A DNA stretch of 42,988 bases. Origin: Bacteroidales bacterium (GTDB lineage: Bacteria > Bacteroidota > Bacteroidia > Bacteroidales > PWNQ01). Shown here piece after piece: positions 27,605 through 36,581 of the stretch. How positions within the stretch are numbered: position 1 is the first letter of the stretch; each line of letters opens with the position of its first letter. The notes under the pieces are model-generated. The model worked only from the letters and a program-made list of their open reading frames with translations. It ran no database searches and was not told where the DNA came from. The position numbers and the translations under genes were made by a program. Location of the stretch: contig JAIPAE010000006.1 in assembly GCA_021740245.1 (NCBI GenBank), forward strand, positions 1 to 42,988. The letters run 5' to 3'.

Positions 27605-29127
27605 TGTCGGAGTGGCTGAGAGAAATTTTTGTCTATAATCCTGAGGAACCTATGTTGTTTACACGGTTCTCGTTCTGGGCATTTTTTGGTGTGCTCCTGC
27701 TACTCTATTCTTTGATTTATAAAAAAAACGCCATCCGCAATGTTTATTTATTTGCGATGAGCCTGTTTTTTTATTACAAAACAGGCGGTTATTTCTTTTC
27801 ATTATTGATCTTTTCCACAATAGTCGATTACACGTTAGGTAATCTGATCTACTCAAACAACCTAAAATGGAAAAAAAAGATTTTTGTGGCATTGAGCGTA
27901 ATAGTTAATCTGGGTTTACTTTCTTATTTCAAATATGCTTATTTCTATACGGATATTATAAACCGGATATTTAACACTGATCTGGAAGTGGTCAACTGGC
28001 TGGCTGTATGGAGCAACAGCCTGACCGGAACCTCATTCGACATCAGTACGATCATATTACCTGTAGGTATTTCCTTTTATACGTTCCAAACTATTAGCTA
28101 CACTGTAGACGTCTATCGCGAAAAGACCAAACCTGTAAAAAACATTCTGGATTTTGGCTTTTATGTTTCGTTTTTTCCGCAATTGGTTGCCGGCCCTATT
28201 GTCCGTGCTTCAGAATTTGTACCTCAATTATATAAAAAATACCAACTCAGCAAACATGAATTTGGGCTTGCTTTATTTCTTATTCTTAACGGTTTGATCA
28301 AAAAAATGTTGATATCCGATTACCTGTCTATAAATTTTGTTGACCGGATATTCGCTGATCCTTCAGCATACAGTGGTTTTGAAAACCTAATGGCTGTTTA
28401 TGGATATTCATTGCAAATTTATTGTGACTTTTCAGGTTATACGGATATCGCTATTGGTGTGGCCTTGCTCCTTGGTTTCCGGTTACCCTGGAACTTTAAT
28501 TCGCCGTATAAAGCAGCCAACATAACAGACTTTTGGCGCCGCTGGCATATATCATTATCTTCCTGGTTGCGCGATTACCTTTATATTCCGCTGGGAGGAA
28601 ACCGTAGAGGCAAAATAAGGACATATATTAACCTGATGATTACCATGCTTCTTGGAGGTCTCTGGCATGGTGCAGCAGTTCGTTTTATCATATGGGGAGG
28701 CTTACACGGTATTGGACTTGCCATTCATAAAGCCTGGATGCAAATTTTTGGCAAAGCGGATCATGGAAAAAAAACATTCTGGGGGCACCTGGTTTCTGTT
28801 TTCTTTACTTTCCATCTTGTCACTTTTGCCTGGATATTTTTCAGAGCCAGAAATATGCAAATAGCCGGGATCATGATCAAGCGAATGTTTAATGACTTTT
28901 CAGGAAAGATGGTTCCTCAAATGATTCAGTCGTATTGGATATTATTTGCTTTAATGCTCGGAGGTTTTATTATTCACTGGCTTCCTAAGTCCTTTAAAGA
29001 TAAATATACAAACTGGTTTATTCATATGCCCGTCTGGATAAAAGTTTTAATCGCCGTATTCATTGTAATATTATTATATCAGGCCAGGTCTGCAGAAATA
29101 CAACCTTTTATTTATTTCCAGTTTTAA
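27601..29127 (+). CDS. MBOAT family O-acyltransferase (AlgI/PatA-like)
   Basis: This polytopic inner-membrane protein is predicted to carry acyl groups, probably acetyl, across the membrane for O-acetylation of an envelope polysaccharide. The 508-aa sequence has about ten hydrophobic segments. The family signature FWRRWHISLSSWLRDYLYIP is followed by the conserved His356 (GGLWHG) and His369 (LHGIG), the MBOAT catalytic and supporting residues. Its ATG overlaps the stop of the preceding SGNH gene (ATGA), so the two are coupled. AlgI works with AlgJ/AlgX and PatA with PatB, and both are MBOAT-SGNH pairs like this one. The acceptor here is not known. Confidence 0.9.
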   Translation: MMSEWLREIFVYNPEEPMLFTRFSFWAFFGVLLLLYSLIYKKNAIRNVYLFAMSLFFYYKTGGYFFSLLIFSTIVDYTLGNLIYSNNLKWKKKIFVALSVIVNLGLLSYFKYAYFYTDIINRIFNTDLEVVNWLAVWSNSLTGTSFDISTIILPVGISFYTFQTISYTVDVYREKTKPVKNILDFGFYVSFFPQLVAGPIVRASEFVPQLYKKYQLSKHEFGLALFLILNGLIKKMLISDYLSINFVDRIFADPSAYSGFENLMAVYGYSLQIYCDFSGYTDIAIGVALLLGFRLPWNFNSPYKAANITDFWRRWHISLSSWLRDYLYIPLGGNRRGKIRTYINLMITMLLGGLWHGAAVRFIIWGGLHGIGLAIHKAWMQIFGKADHGKKTFWGHLVSVFFTFHLVTFAWIFFRARNMQIAGIMIKRMFNDFSGKMVPQMIQSYWILFALMLGGFIIHWLPKSFKDKYTNWFIHMPVWIKVLIAVFIVILLYQARSAEIQPFIYFQF

Positions 29128-29230
29128 TTTGATCTGCAGCAACCTCATACGTTAAATTCATTTTATTGCTTATTCTATATAAATATGTAGCTTAGTTAGG
29201 ACAATTCAAATTGCTACTCTTCATAAGACA

Positions 29231-29284
29231 ACTGTTTCCAATAGTAGAACTGTTTTCCCATTATGGGACTATTTCCATTATAGG
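29231..29284 (+). repeat. Three imperfect tandem repeats of 17-19 bp
   Basis: ACTGTTTCCAATAGTAGA, ACTGTTTTCCCATTATGGG and ACTATTTCCATTATAGG follow each other directly. The second contains the palindrome CCCATTATGGG. They lie between the MBOAT gene and the -7 box of the T9SS cargo gene, so they could be operators or a degenerate minisatellite. Confidence 0.45.
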
Positions 29285-29317
29285 CCTTTATAGATATATC
29301 ACTGATTATCTGTGTCT

Positions 29318-29325
29318 TAATTTTG
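29318..29325 (+). promoter_or_regulatory. -7 element upstream of T9SS cargo gene
   Basis: TAATTTTG matches TAnnTTTG, leaving a leader of about 60 nt before the ATG at 29391. No -33 element was recognised; the tandem repeats lie 30-90 bp upstream. Confidence 0.4.
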
Positions 29326-29390
29326 TTTTCCTGATCTGGCATGCTGTTTGATCCACCCTGTTTAAATAAAAATTTAAAAAAATCAAAGCC

Positions 29391-30464
29391 ATGAAAACTT
29401 TAATTTTACGAATCGCAGCAATAATACTCACAGTTATTCTAAGCGCAACTGTTTTAATAGCAGCAGAATATACGGCAGAAGGTGGACAAACCAGTGATTG
29501 GGATAATGCATCATCCTGGAATACAGGAGATATTCCTGATGGAACTAATGATAACATAACAATAAGAGGGAGTGCCACAATCATTATTCCATCATATTTC
29601 TCAGCAGACCTTGGTGATCTCACTCTTGCCGGGTCAGGTAATCTTATTATAGAAGGAAATGTTACTTTTAATTCAATTACTATAGAAAGCACTTCTTCTT
29701 CAATTACGATTAATGGACAGGTTATCATAACAAATTCCCTGACAAATGCTAATACAATTGAAAATAATGGTAATCTGCTGATGGAACCCGGCTCTTACAT
29801 TGAAAATAACGGAGATATAACAGGTGCAGGAGACATATGCAACACAACTAATACAACTCCTCCGAATTTTACAGTAATGGGTACAATTACGAATACTATC
29901 TGTGGCACGGATGCAGATAATGCATTCCCTGTTGAATTAACCGGTTTTAATGTTAATCAATCAGGAAATTCTGTCAATTTGCATTGGGTCACAGCTTCAG
30001 AACTTAATAATGATTTTTTTACGGTTGAAAGAGCTGTGAATAACAATGAATTCCAGAGCATCGGGGAAATTAACGGAGCAGGAACCTCCAATGAAATCAT
30101 AAATTATCACTTTAAGGATAATGATATCCCGGAAGCAGAAACCGTCTATTATCGCATCAAACAAACCGATTATAACGGAGAAACATCGTATTCCGGGATT
30201 CAGGATGTTAAATTTGCTAAGCCGTTGGAAATAAGCATTTATCCAAACCCTGCCCGGCAAGGTGATAACCTTACATTGAATAGTTCAGAGAAAAATGCAA
30301 TCTTTAAAATATATGATGCTCACGGAACAGAAATTTATTCCGGGAAGATCAATCAGAATACTGAAAATATTCAAACAACCGAGTTAAAACCAGGCATTTA
30401 TTTTATTCGCACTAACAATCAGAATAGCAACAATCCGGTCACAAAAAAATTAATCATTCAATAA
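29391..30464 (+). CDS. T9SS-secreted beta-helix-like protein with type A sorting domain
   Basis: The 357-aa protein begins with a signal peptide (cleavage near VLIAAEY). Residues 25-170 are rich in Asn, Thr, Ile and Ser with a repeating beta pattern (GSGNLIIEGNVTFNSITIE, SSITINGQVIITNSL), consistent with a right-handed beta-helix. FPVELTGFNV introduces a beta-sandwich seen before many T9SS domains. The last 80 residues are a Por-type sorting domain (ISIYPNPARQGDNL, IYDAHGTEIYSG, LKPGIYFIRT). It should be secreted and perhaps anchored to the surface. No enzymatic motif was found. It is a single gene with its own terminator. Confidence 0.82.
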   Translation: MKTLILRIAAIILTVILSATVLIAAEYTAEGGQTSDWDNASSWNTGDIPDGTNDNITIRGSATIIIPSYFSADLGDLTLAGSGNLIIEGNVTFNSITIESTSSSITINGQVIITNSLTNANTIENNGNLLMEPGSYIENNGDITGAGDICNTTNTTPPNFTVMGTITNTICGTDADNAFPVELTGFNVNQSGNSVNLHWVTASELNNDFFTVERAVNNNEFQSIGEINGAGTSNEIINYHFKDNDIPEAETVYYRIKQTDYNGETSYSGIQDVKFAKPLEISIYPNPARQGDNLTLNSSEKNAIFKIYDAHGTEIYSGKINQNTENIQTTELKPGIYFIRTNNQNSNNPVTKKLIIQ

Positions 30465-30502
30465 AGATTTCCCGTGAATTAATTTTCATGGTTTTTAGGG
30501 TT

Positions 30503-30537
30503 AAGTCATGCTATCGTCAGATGGCATGACTTTTTTT
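30503..30537 (+). terminator. Rho-independent terminator after T9SS cargo gene
   Basis: A 13-bp stem (AAGTCATGCTATC / GATGGCATGACTT, one wobble pair) closes a GTCA tetraloop and runs into seven T. It lies 39 bp after the stop codon and is one of the strongest hairpins in the window. Confidence 0.88.
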
Positions 30538-30561
30538 ATTCTCAGGAAAAACAAAATCCTT

Positions 30562-30569
30562 TACTTTTG
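30562..30569 (+). promoter_or_regulatory. -7 element upstream of iron alcohol dehydrogenase
   Basis: TACTTTTG matches TAnnTTTG, 27 nt before the ATG at 30597. The -33 region overlaps the preceding terminator's T tract and has no clear TTTG. Confidence 0.5.
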
Positions 30570-30596
30570 GGTTAGGTAATAAAAACCACGTTACGT

Positions 30597-31739
30597 ATGG
30601 AAAATTTCACTTATTATAATCCAACGAAATTACATTTTGGCCGGCATGTTATAGAAAATTTAGGAAAATCAGCCATAAAATACGGTTCAAGAGCTATACT
30701 CATTTATGGGAAAGGGTCAATTAAAACAAACGGCATTTATGATTTAGTTGTAAAAGAACTAAATTCACATAATATTGAGTACACCGAATATTCAGGCATC
30801 AAATCCAATCCATTGGTTGATGATGTGGATTCGGCAGTTGAGCAAGCCAGGGAATTTGGAGCAGAAATGGTTATTGCCGTTGGTGGAGGAAGTGTTGTAG
30901 ATTCCGGGAAAGGTATTGCGTTAACGGTGCCTTCATCACATAAGGCATGGGACTTCTATTCACGTAAAGAAAAACCTAAAAAGGCATTGCCCCTGCTGTC
31001 AGTTTTAACGCTGGCCGCAACCGGTACCGAAATGAATCCGGTCTCAGTATTGCAAAATCATCAAACAGATCAAAAGATTGGTTATGCTCATCCGCTAATG
31101 TATCCTGCACATTCATTCCTGGACCCGCAAAACACCATTTCTGTCAACAAAGAATATACGGCCTATGGGATCGCAGATTTAACGGCTCATTCGCTTGAAG
31201 CATGGTTTGGAGTTGGAGATGCCTCTCTGTCCGATCGCATTGTAATTAGTATTATACAGGAAGCTATGGAATATGGACCTGCTTTGTTAAACGATTTAAA
31301 AAATTATGACTTACGGGCAAAAATTATGTATGCCGCTACGCTTGCTTTGAATGGATTAACCAACAATGGCCGCATTTCAGGTGATTGGGGCGTGCATGCT
31401 CTCGGACATGAGATGTCTCTATTATACGATGTCCCCCACGGCGCATCATTAACCATTGCTTATCCTGCCTGGTTAAAATTTCACAAGTATAAACTTAACA
31501 AACGGATTCTATCTTTGGGAAAGCACTTGTTTAGCTCTTACTCGACAGATGATACAATTAAAAAACTGGAAGAGTTTTTCCAAAAAATCGGGTCACCAAC
31601 AAAATTAAGCGATATTAATCTTCAAAATGAAGATAAAATATCCAGATTACTGGCGTCTATGAATACAAATAAAGCCCAGGGTATTCATCACAAACTTAAT
31701 GATGATGACCGGTCACAGATTATTGAGTTAATGTTATAG
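30597..31739 (+). CDS. Iron-containing alcohol dehydrogenase (YqhD/BdhA-like)
   Basis: This cytoplasmic oxidoreductase probably reduces aldehydes to alcohols with NAD(P)H. The 380-aa protein has the nucleotide-binding loop GGGSVVDSGKGIAL in the N-terminal domain. The iron-binding set is in the C-terminal domain (DLTAHSLEAWF for Asp and His; WGVHALGHEMS and YDVPHGASL for further His). The start MENFTYYNPTKLHFG is typical of the NADPH-dependent butanol-dehydrogenase or YqhD branch, often linked with detoxifying reactive aldehydes. The exact substrate cannot be read. It is monocistronic and converges with the dCMP deaminase gene. Confidence 0.9.
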   Translation: MENFTYYNPTKLHFGRHVIENLGKSAIKYGSRAILIYGKGSIKTNGIYDLVVKELNSHNIEYTEYSGIKSNPLVDDVDSAVEQAREFGAEMVIAVGGGSVVDSGKGIALTVPSSHKAWDFYSRKEKPKKALPLLSVLTLAATGTEMNPVSVLQNHQTDQKIGYAHPLMYPAHSFLDPQNTISVNKEYTAYGIADLTAHSLEAWFGVGDASLSDRIVISIIQEAMEYGPALLNDLKNYDLRAKIMYAATLALNGLTNNGRISGDWGVHALGHEMSLLYDVPHGASLTIAYPAWLKFHKYKLNKRILSLGKHLFSSYSTDDTIKKLEEFFQKIGSPTKLSDINLQNEDKISRLLASMNTNKAQGIHHKLNDDDRSQIIELML

Positions 31740-31766
31740 TAAATCTGAATACTAATATCCTCTATA

Positions 31767-32258
31767 TTACTGATTTTTATACTTTACTACTTCTTCATTA
31801 AAAAACTCAAGTTTTATTCCGGCCTGCTGAAACATTTCTTCAGACTCAGCGCCGGCATGATATTTTTGTTCGCATACCACGCGTTCAATTCCACAGTTAA
31901 TGATTAACATGGCGCAGGTCCTGCATGGAGTCATCTTGCAATAGAGCGTTGCTCCTTCCAAAGCAATACCCAGACGAGCCGCCTGGCATATTGCATTTTG
32001 CTCGGCATGAACTGTACGTACGCAATGTTGTGTTATGTGTCCGTTATCATGAATCATTTTTTTCATCTGATGTCCAACATCATCGCAATGAGGAAGTCCA
32101 CGTGGCGAACCTACATATCCGGTTACTAATAATTGCCTGTCGCGTGCTATTACACAACCGCTTCTTCCCCTGTCACAGGTAGCTCTTTTAGCTACTGTTT
32201 TTGAAATTTCCATGAAATATTCATCCCAGCTTGGACGAATATATTTTTCTTGTTTCAT
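31767..32258 (-). CDS. Deoxycytidylate (dCMP) deaminase
   Basis: This enzyme deaminates dCMP to dUMP, supplying thymidylate synthesis. The 163-aa cytosolic protein carries the zinc-deaminase motifs: His84-Ala85-Glu86 (TVHAEQNA) and Cys112/Cys115 (PCRTC). A further possible zinc site, as in ComEB-type enzymes, includes Cys28, Cys58 and His74/78. Length and the start MKQEKYIRPSWDEYFMEIS fit the family. It starts 1 bp after the stop of the upstream BNR protein gene, so it probably shares that transcript, although no functional link is evident. Confidence 0.92.
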   Translation of the reverse strand: MKQEKYIRPSWDEYFMEISKTVAKRATCDRGRSGCVIARDRQLLVTGYVGSPRGLPHCDDVGHQMKKMIHDNGHITQHCVRTVHAEQNAICQAARLGIALEGATLYCKMTPCRTCAMLIINCGIERVVCEQKYHAGAESEEMFQQAGIKLEFFNEEVVKYKNQ

Positions 32259-32259
32259 T

Positions 32260-35016
32260 TTATTCTTTTATTATTTTCTTAATAACTCTTTTGTTGCCAT
32301 TCGAAATTTCAAGCAAATAAACTCCGGATGACAAATTTTTAGCACCCGTCTGAATATTTATTTGTGGTTGAGAAACTTTCTGCTCAAATAGCAATCTGCC
32401 TTTCAGACCATAAATCCGAACCTGTAGTTTTTTGTTAAATTGTATTCCGGATAAGTCAATATTTAATTGATCTTTAAATGGATTGGGATAAATATTTACT
32501 ATTGGGGGTTTCTGATCCTCTACTTTCTGTATTTGATCAACACTATTTACATATGCAGAGAAAACACCTTCTCCATGTGTTGCGGCTACAACTAATCCGT
32601 CCGAAGGCCGTGATCTGATAACATCAGTCACAGTGAACCCAATTTTATCCGGTGATTGATGAGTCCATACAGTACCATGATCAATGAGTGTATCCGTTGC
32701 ATAAACGCCGGTGGATGTTGCCAGCCAATAAATCGTTTTTCCGTTATCCAACGGCATAATATCAGCCCAGCGAACAGAAGGTCCTGAATTGTTACTACCT
32801 TCCAGATTACCTCCGATCCATTTCCATGATGATCCCCCGTCATCCGAATAAAAAAGGCTTTGGACGATATAATTTGAAAAAACTACAATAACCTTATCAG
32901 CATCTCTGGGGTCAACAGCAATGCAGCTTACATTTCCATTAATCGGAAAAAATACCGGAGCAATGTCTGTTAATGTTTTATTCATCCCCTGGTGAGCATT
33001 GTCAATACGGTAGACATATTTCCCGGAGGTACCTATATACAGCCTGTTAGCTGGTTGTTTAGAAGTTGCCAAAGCTGTTACCGTTCGTCCTGTAACAGGC
33101 AGTGAATCAAATAATTTATTCCAGTTTAAGGAAATAGAGTCATAATTGTTATTATAAGGAATCTGGGACAGATCATGATTTCGCCAAACGGTTTTGCCTC
33201 CTGCCATATACATAATATCCGCATCATTTTGATCCAGCACAAAAGGATTGATAAATAACGGATCTTTGAGTCCTGCCGGGTCAATCCGTTGAAATTCCAT
33301 TACCTGCCCGCTATTGGTATCCAGTCGCATCTTGCCCGTTTTTCCTCTTTGACGTGAAAAATAAAAAACATCAGTGCCGGGGTTCATTGCACAAAAGGCT
33401 CCGTCACCAAGCGAAGGTTGCACCCAACCGGCCTGACTATTATCGCTGTTGACGTAGAAAGAGCCGTTATCCTGCAGTCCTCCGAATAAAATGCTACTAC
33501 CACCATTGACGGGATCGAAGTTGATTGTATAAAACTGAGTTGTCAAATAACCGTTATTCAAATCAATCCAGTCCACCGAATCTTTTAAAATATCATTGGT
33601 TTGCCAGAGTCCTCCATCAGTAGCAGCAATCAAAGTATCAGCCATTCCGGGCATAAATGCGATCCCATGTTGATCAGGATGCTGATTCGGATAAACATCA
33701 TACTCAGGTAATGTTGTGCCCTGTGCATATCCGCCAATGTGCGTTGTATTGGAGTCGGAGCGGAATGCATCAGTTGACCGGTAAAGGTTTGTTCCTCCGA
33801 TTATTACAATATTTGTATCCTGAGGATGCACCTTCACAAGCAAATTGTAGGATCCTTGTGCATTAAAAACATCAAAGGGATTTCCCTGATGGGGCAATGA
33901 TGCAGAGCGGTTTTCCCAGACGCCTCCTGTACCGGATCCATTTCCGGACTTATACCGGTATTTCCACAAGCTGTTCCATTCTGTTTTTCCAAAAAACACA
34001 TTGGTCATTTGTCCATAGCCCGGAGTATGAGCCAGTAAATAAAGAATATTCTGATCTGAAGTTGCCATCCCGATGACGATTCTTTCATATTCCTGCGGCC
34101 AGTTGGAAGGAGTAATGTTGGTCCAATTATCTCCATCTTCCGAACGCCATATTCCAGCACTTGACCCATCACTGCTCATAGTTGCATAAACCACTCCGGA
34201 ATCTGACACTGCTACATCTGTAAAATAGCTATATGTACTGCCCGAAAGAGATATATCCCAGCTACTCCCTCCATCTTCACTTTTATATATCCTGCCTAAA
34301 GTGGCCACATAAACCACATCATCAACTGTATCACCAGCATCCAATGCGATATTCCAGGTAACATCCCAGTATTCATCAAATTGATGAGGAGTTCCGCTAT
34401 GCGTAGAATTTAACAAATTCCAGCTCTGGCCATTATCCACCGATTTATATACACCATTTCCAAGATAAAAAGCGCCTCCACCACTGGCAGAAGTTCCCAC
34501 ACCTTCACCTGTAGTATAATACCATATATTGGATTTACCGGGACGCTTATCCTGCACTATACTGACAACACCATAACTTTGTTCCGGAGTTGTTACCTTT
34601 GTCCATGTCTGGCCGCCGTCATTTGAATTCCAAACACCACCGGATACAGAGCCAGCGAGGATATGACCATGGTCTGTATGATCTATTGCTACAGCACGTG
34701 AACGTCCTCCAACATTATAAGGCCCCCGGTTATTCCAGTTGATAGATTTACCAAATATTCCAGCAGAAGGCAGCTTTCTTGCAAACGAAAGCTCTCTAGC
34801 TCGCATTCCGGATGGGATTTCCCCTGTTGAAGGATCTTTCAATCGATTTAACTGCCAGGACTCCCGGCCTTCTGATGTCATACCATCATAAACATTAAAC
34901 AACGGCTCATCTATCACTTTATACAATCCTTTTGTGGTCTTATCATTGTTTGTAATCTGCCAAAAAGCAACTCCCCCGATAGACGCTATTATCAATAGTA
35001 TTATTACCTTTTTCAT
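32260..35016 (-). CDS. BNR/sortilin-like beta-propeller protein with T9SS type A sorting domain
   Basis: The 918-aa protein begins with a hydrophobic signal or anchor (about 1-20). The body carries many Asp-box (BNR) repeats, such as SNDGGQTWTKV, SVDNGQSWNLL, SEDGGSSWDIS and SDDGGSSWKWI, the pattern of sialidase, Vps10 and photosystem-assembly-like propellers. Ten or more blades could form two domains. The end, about 840-918, is a Por-type sorting domain (VNIYPNPFKDQLNIDLSG, LSSGVYLLEISNG). It should be exported by T9SS and act at the surface. No sialidase Arg triad or other catalytic set was confirmed, so binding or adhesion is a fair guess. Confidence 0.85.
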   Translation of the reverse strand: MKKVIILLIIASIGGVAFWQITNNDKTTKGLYKVIDEPLFNVYDGMTSEGRESWQLNRLKDPSTGEIPSGMRARELSFARKLPSAGIFGKSINWNNRGPYNVGGRSRAVAIDHTDHGHILAGSVSGGVWNSNDGGQTWTKVTTPEQSYGVVSIVQDKRPGKSNIWYYTTGEGVGTSASGGGAFYLGNGVYKSVDNGQSWNLLNSTHSGTPHQFDEYWDVTWNIALDAGDTVDDVVYVATLGRIYKSEDGGSSWDISLSGSTYSYFTDVAVSDSGVVYATMSSDGSSAGIWRSEDGDNWTNITPSNWPQEYERIVIGMATSDQNILYLLAHTPGYGQMTNVFFGKTEWNSLWKYRYKSGNGSGTGGVWENRSASLPHQGNPFDVFNAQGSYNLLVKVHPQDTNIVIIGGTNLYRSTDAFRSDSNTTHIGGYAQGTTLPEYDVYPNQHPDQHGIAFMPGMADTLIAATDGGLWQTNDILKDSVDWIDLNNGYLTTQFYTINFDPVNGGSSILFGGLQDNGSFYVNSDNSQAGWVQPSLGDGAFCAMNPGTDVFYFSRQRGKTGKMRLDTNSGQVMEFQRIDPAGLKDPLFINPFVLDQNDADIMYMAGGKTVWRNHDLSQIPYNNNYDSISLNWNKLFDSLPVTGRTVTALATSKQPANRLYIGTSGKYVYRIDNAHQGMNKTLTDIAPVFFPINGNVSCIAVDPRDADKVIVVFSNYIVQSLFYSDDGGSSWKWIGGNLEGSNNSGPSVRWADIMPLDNGKTIYWLATSTGVYATDTLIDHGTVWTHQSPDKIGFTVTDVIRSRPSDGLVVAATHGEGVFSAYVNSVDQIQKVEDQKPPIVNIYPNPFKDQLNIDLSGIQFNKKLQVRIYGLKGRLLFEQKVSQPQINIQTGAKNLSSGVYLLEISNGNKRVIKKIIKE

Positions 35017-35626
35017 CTGTTTATAATTTTGTTCGTTGTTCGATTTTTCTCTAAATCGCTTAGTTCGCTCAGTTCGCCCTCTCGCATCATCACATGCCGT
35101 AAAACCAGAAATCTTTGATTTTATAGTTTTACGAGCATCCTCGACCGCAGGTCGGGATCATCACATCATCGCATTACTCATTACGCCATTTAATCATCCG
35201 CGTGTGTGTTCCGCCTTAGGCGGATCATGGCACGGTTCATCCACTTATGTTTTTCCTGAGACTCATCTACAAACTTATAAAAGAATACTACACAATGAAC
35301 AAAAACACAGGTGCTATAATCCGATTATTTATTAACTATAGTTTCGTGTTCTATTATTTTTCTGAAAGTTAATATTTTAAAGGATTTATGATAATCGAGT
35401 TAAAAAAATCAGCGGTAACAGTCAATAATGAAAATGCTATAATGCCAAAGAGCTTGACTATATACGTATATCACTAAAATTGTTTTAACTGGACAGCAGT
35501 GATGAATTTTAGCATCAAAATAAGCACTTAATAATCTAATCTGTCTATGAATCAATATATATTAAGCATTACTAAAATAATCCCGTTAACATGTCTGATA
35601 ATCAAAAAAAACTTTCCCATTCAGGC
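35017..35626. other. Gene-free region with hairpins
   Basis: This 610-bp gap separates the BNR protein gene from the last gene of the YidD/TPR cluster. The first third (35035-35230) is richer in G+C than the surroundings and holds several inverted repeats. From about 35270 on it is AT-rich and I see no gene or clear motif. A 99-codon frame at 35036-35335 on the plus strand crosses the hairpins and has no protein-like character. Confidence 0.6.
35099..35224. repeat. Group of three intergenic hairpins
   Basis: There are three inverted repeats. The first is GTAAAAC/GTTTTAC (35099-35132) with AAATC-TTT-GATTT nested inside. The second is ATCCTCGACC-GCA-GGTCGGGAT (35137-35158), with one bulged T. 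The third is TCCGCC-TTA-GGCGGA (35210-35224). None is followed by a T tract, so these are not ordinary terminators. Their style suggests dispersed REP-like palindromes. Confidence 0.55.
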
Positions 35627-36556
35627 CTAATTAGCAGGTGTTTTCACAGGATATTGATTTTTTAATAAATTTTCAAAATGCATTTTTTGCTTTTTGTTCA
35701 GTTGGGAATTTTCTATAACGCGCATTCTTATTTCTTTCAAATCCGGTGAATAATTCGGATTTATGGCTTTTTTGATTTTATGATAATAAAAATTAAAAAT
35801 AAAATTCCCGGGATAACTGTGATATAACAATTGAGCATATAAAAATGCTTTTTGGGGGTTTTTCTCCAGTTCAAACCATATCTTCATCAGAAAATAGCTG
35901 GCTTCGGTTCTTATAATTTTATCAGGGGAATTTGCAGCTTTATCCAAATAACGTAATCCAGCTTTTGAATTTCCCTTTTTGTAAAACTTAAGAAATGGTC
36001 GTAGCAAAATATATTCATCATATGCATAGCCAAACAGGTAAAAATATAAACCATCAATTAAAAGATAAGGCGCATAAGTAGTGTCATTAAATGTGGGTTC
36101 TAACAGGTGGTAGTAGTTGCGTATTGCCTTGAATGCAGCAAAATATTCCTCTTCATCCATTGTCAGTCTCGTCATATAAGCATAATGCATAATACGCAAA
36201 AAACGAGCTTCTTTTTCATCCAACAGATTATCGCAATAATGCAAATGTTGATTTAAGTTTTCGCGATAATCATTTCTAAATTCATCGTCAGTAGAACCGG
36301 CAAATATTTCCCATAATTGAATATTGGATACTGTAAAATAATACCAGGCATTATTAGTATCATTTTCAATACTACTGCGAACTAATCTATTCGCCTTTTT
36401 AAATTGAAAATTATACATTGCGCTGAAAGCCGACTTTACATTTTTATCCACTTGCTGATTATGGATAGAAAACTGAGCCACAGCACACAATGGTAATCCT
36501 GAAAGCCAAACAATGATCAATACAACAAATAACTTATATGGAATTAAAAGCCTCAT
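35627..36556 (-). CDS. Exported TPR-like helical protein, function unknown
   Basis: The chosen start gives a signal peptide (MRLLIPYKLFVVLIIVWLSG, cleaved near CAVAQ) and 309 aa. A start at 36604 would add 16 residues ahead of it and overlap the upstream gene. The mature part is helical and rich in aromatic residues, with short repeated segments (FSAMYNFQFKKANRLVRSSI, NSKAGLRYLDKAANS, NPQKAFLYAQLLYHSYP) that look like degenerate TPRs. No enzyme motif was found. It is the last of six genes of one operon and probably works with the neighbouring TPR proteins and the YidD-like protein. I do not recognise the family. Confidence 0.65.
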   Translation of the reverse strand: MRLLIPYKLFVVLIIVWLSGLPLCAVAQFSIHNQQVDKNVKSAFSAMYNFQFKKANRLVRSSIENDTNNAWYYFTVSNIQLWEIFAGSTDDEFRNDYRENLNQHLHYCDNLLDEKEARFLRIMHYAYMTRLTMDEEEYFAAFKAIRNYYHLLEPTFNDTTYAPYLLIDGLYFYLFGYAYDEYILLRPFLKFYKKGNSKAGLRYLDKAANSPDKIIRTEASYFLMKIWFELEKNPQKAFLYAQLLYHSYPGNFIFNFYYHKIKKAINPNYSPDLKEIRMRVIENSQLNKKQKMHFENLLKNQYPVKTPAN

Positions 36557-36581
36557 TATTTGTATCTTATCAACTATAATT

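Noticed and set aside
35036-35335. 99-codon plus-strand frame as a gene
   Set aside because: It crosses three hairpins, starts with no translation signal, and is explained by the locally GC-richer repeat sequence.
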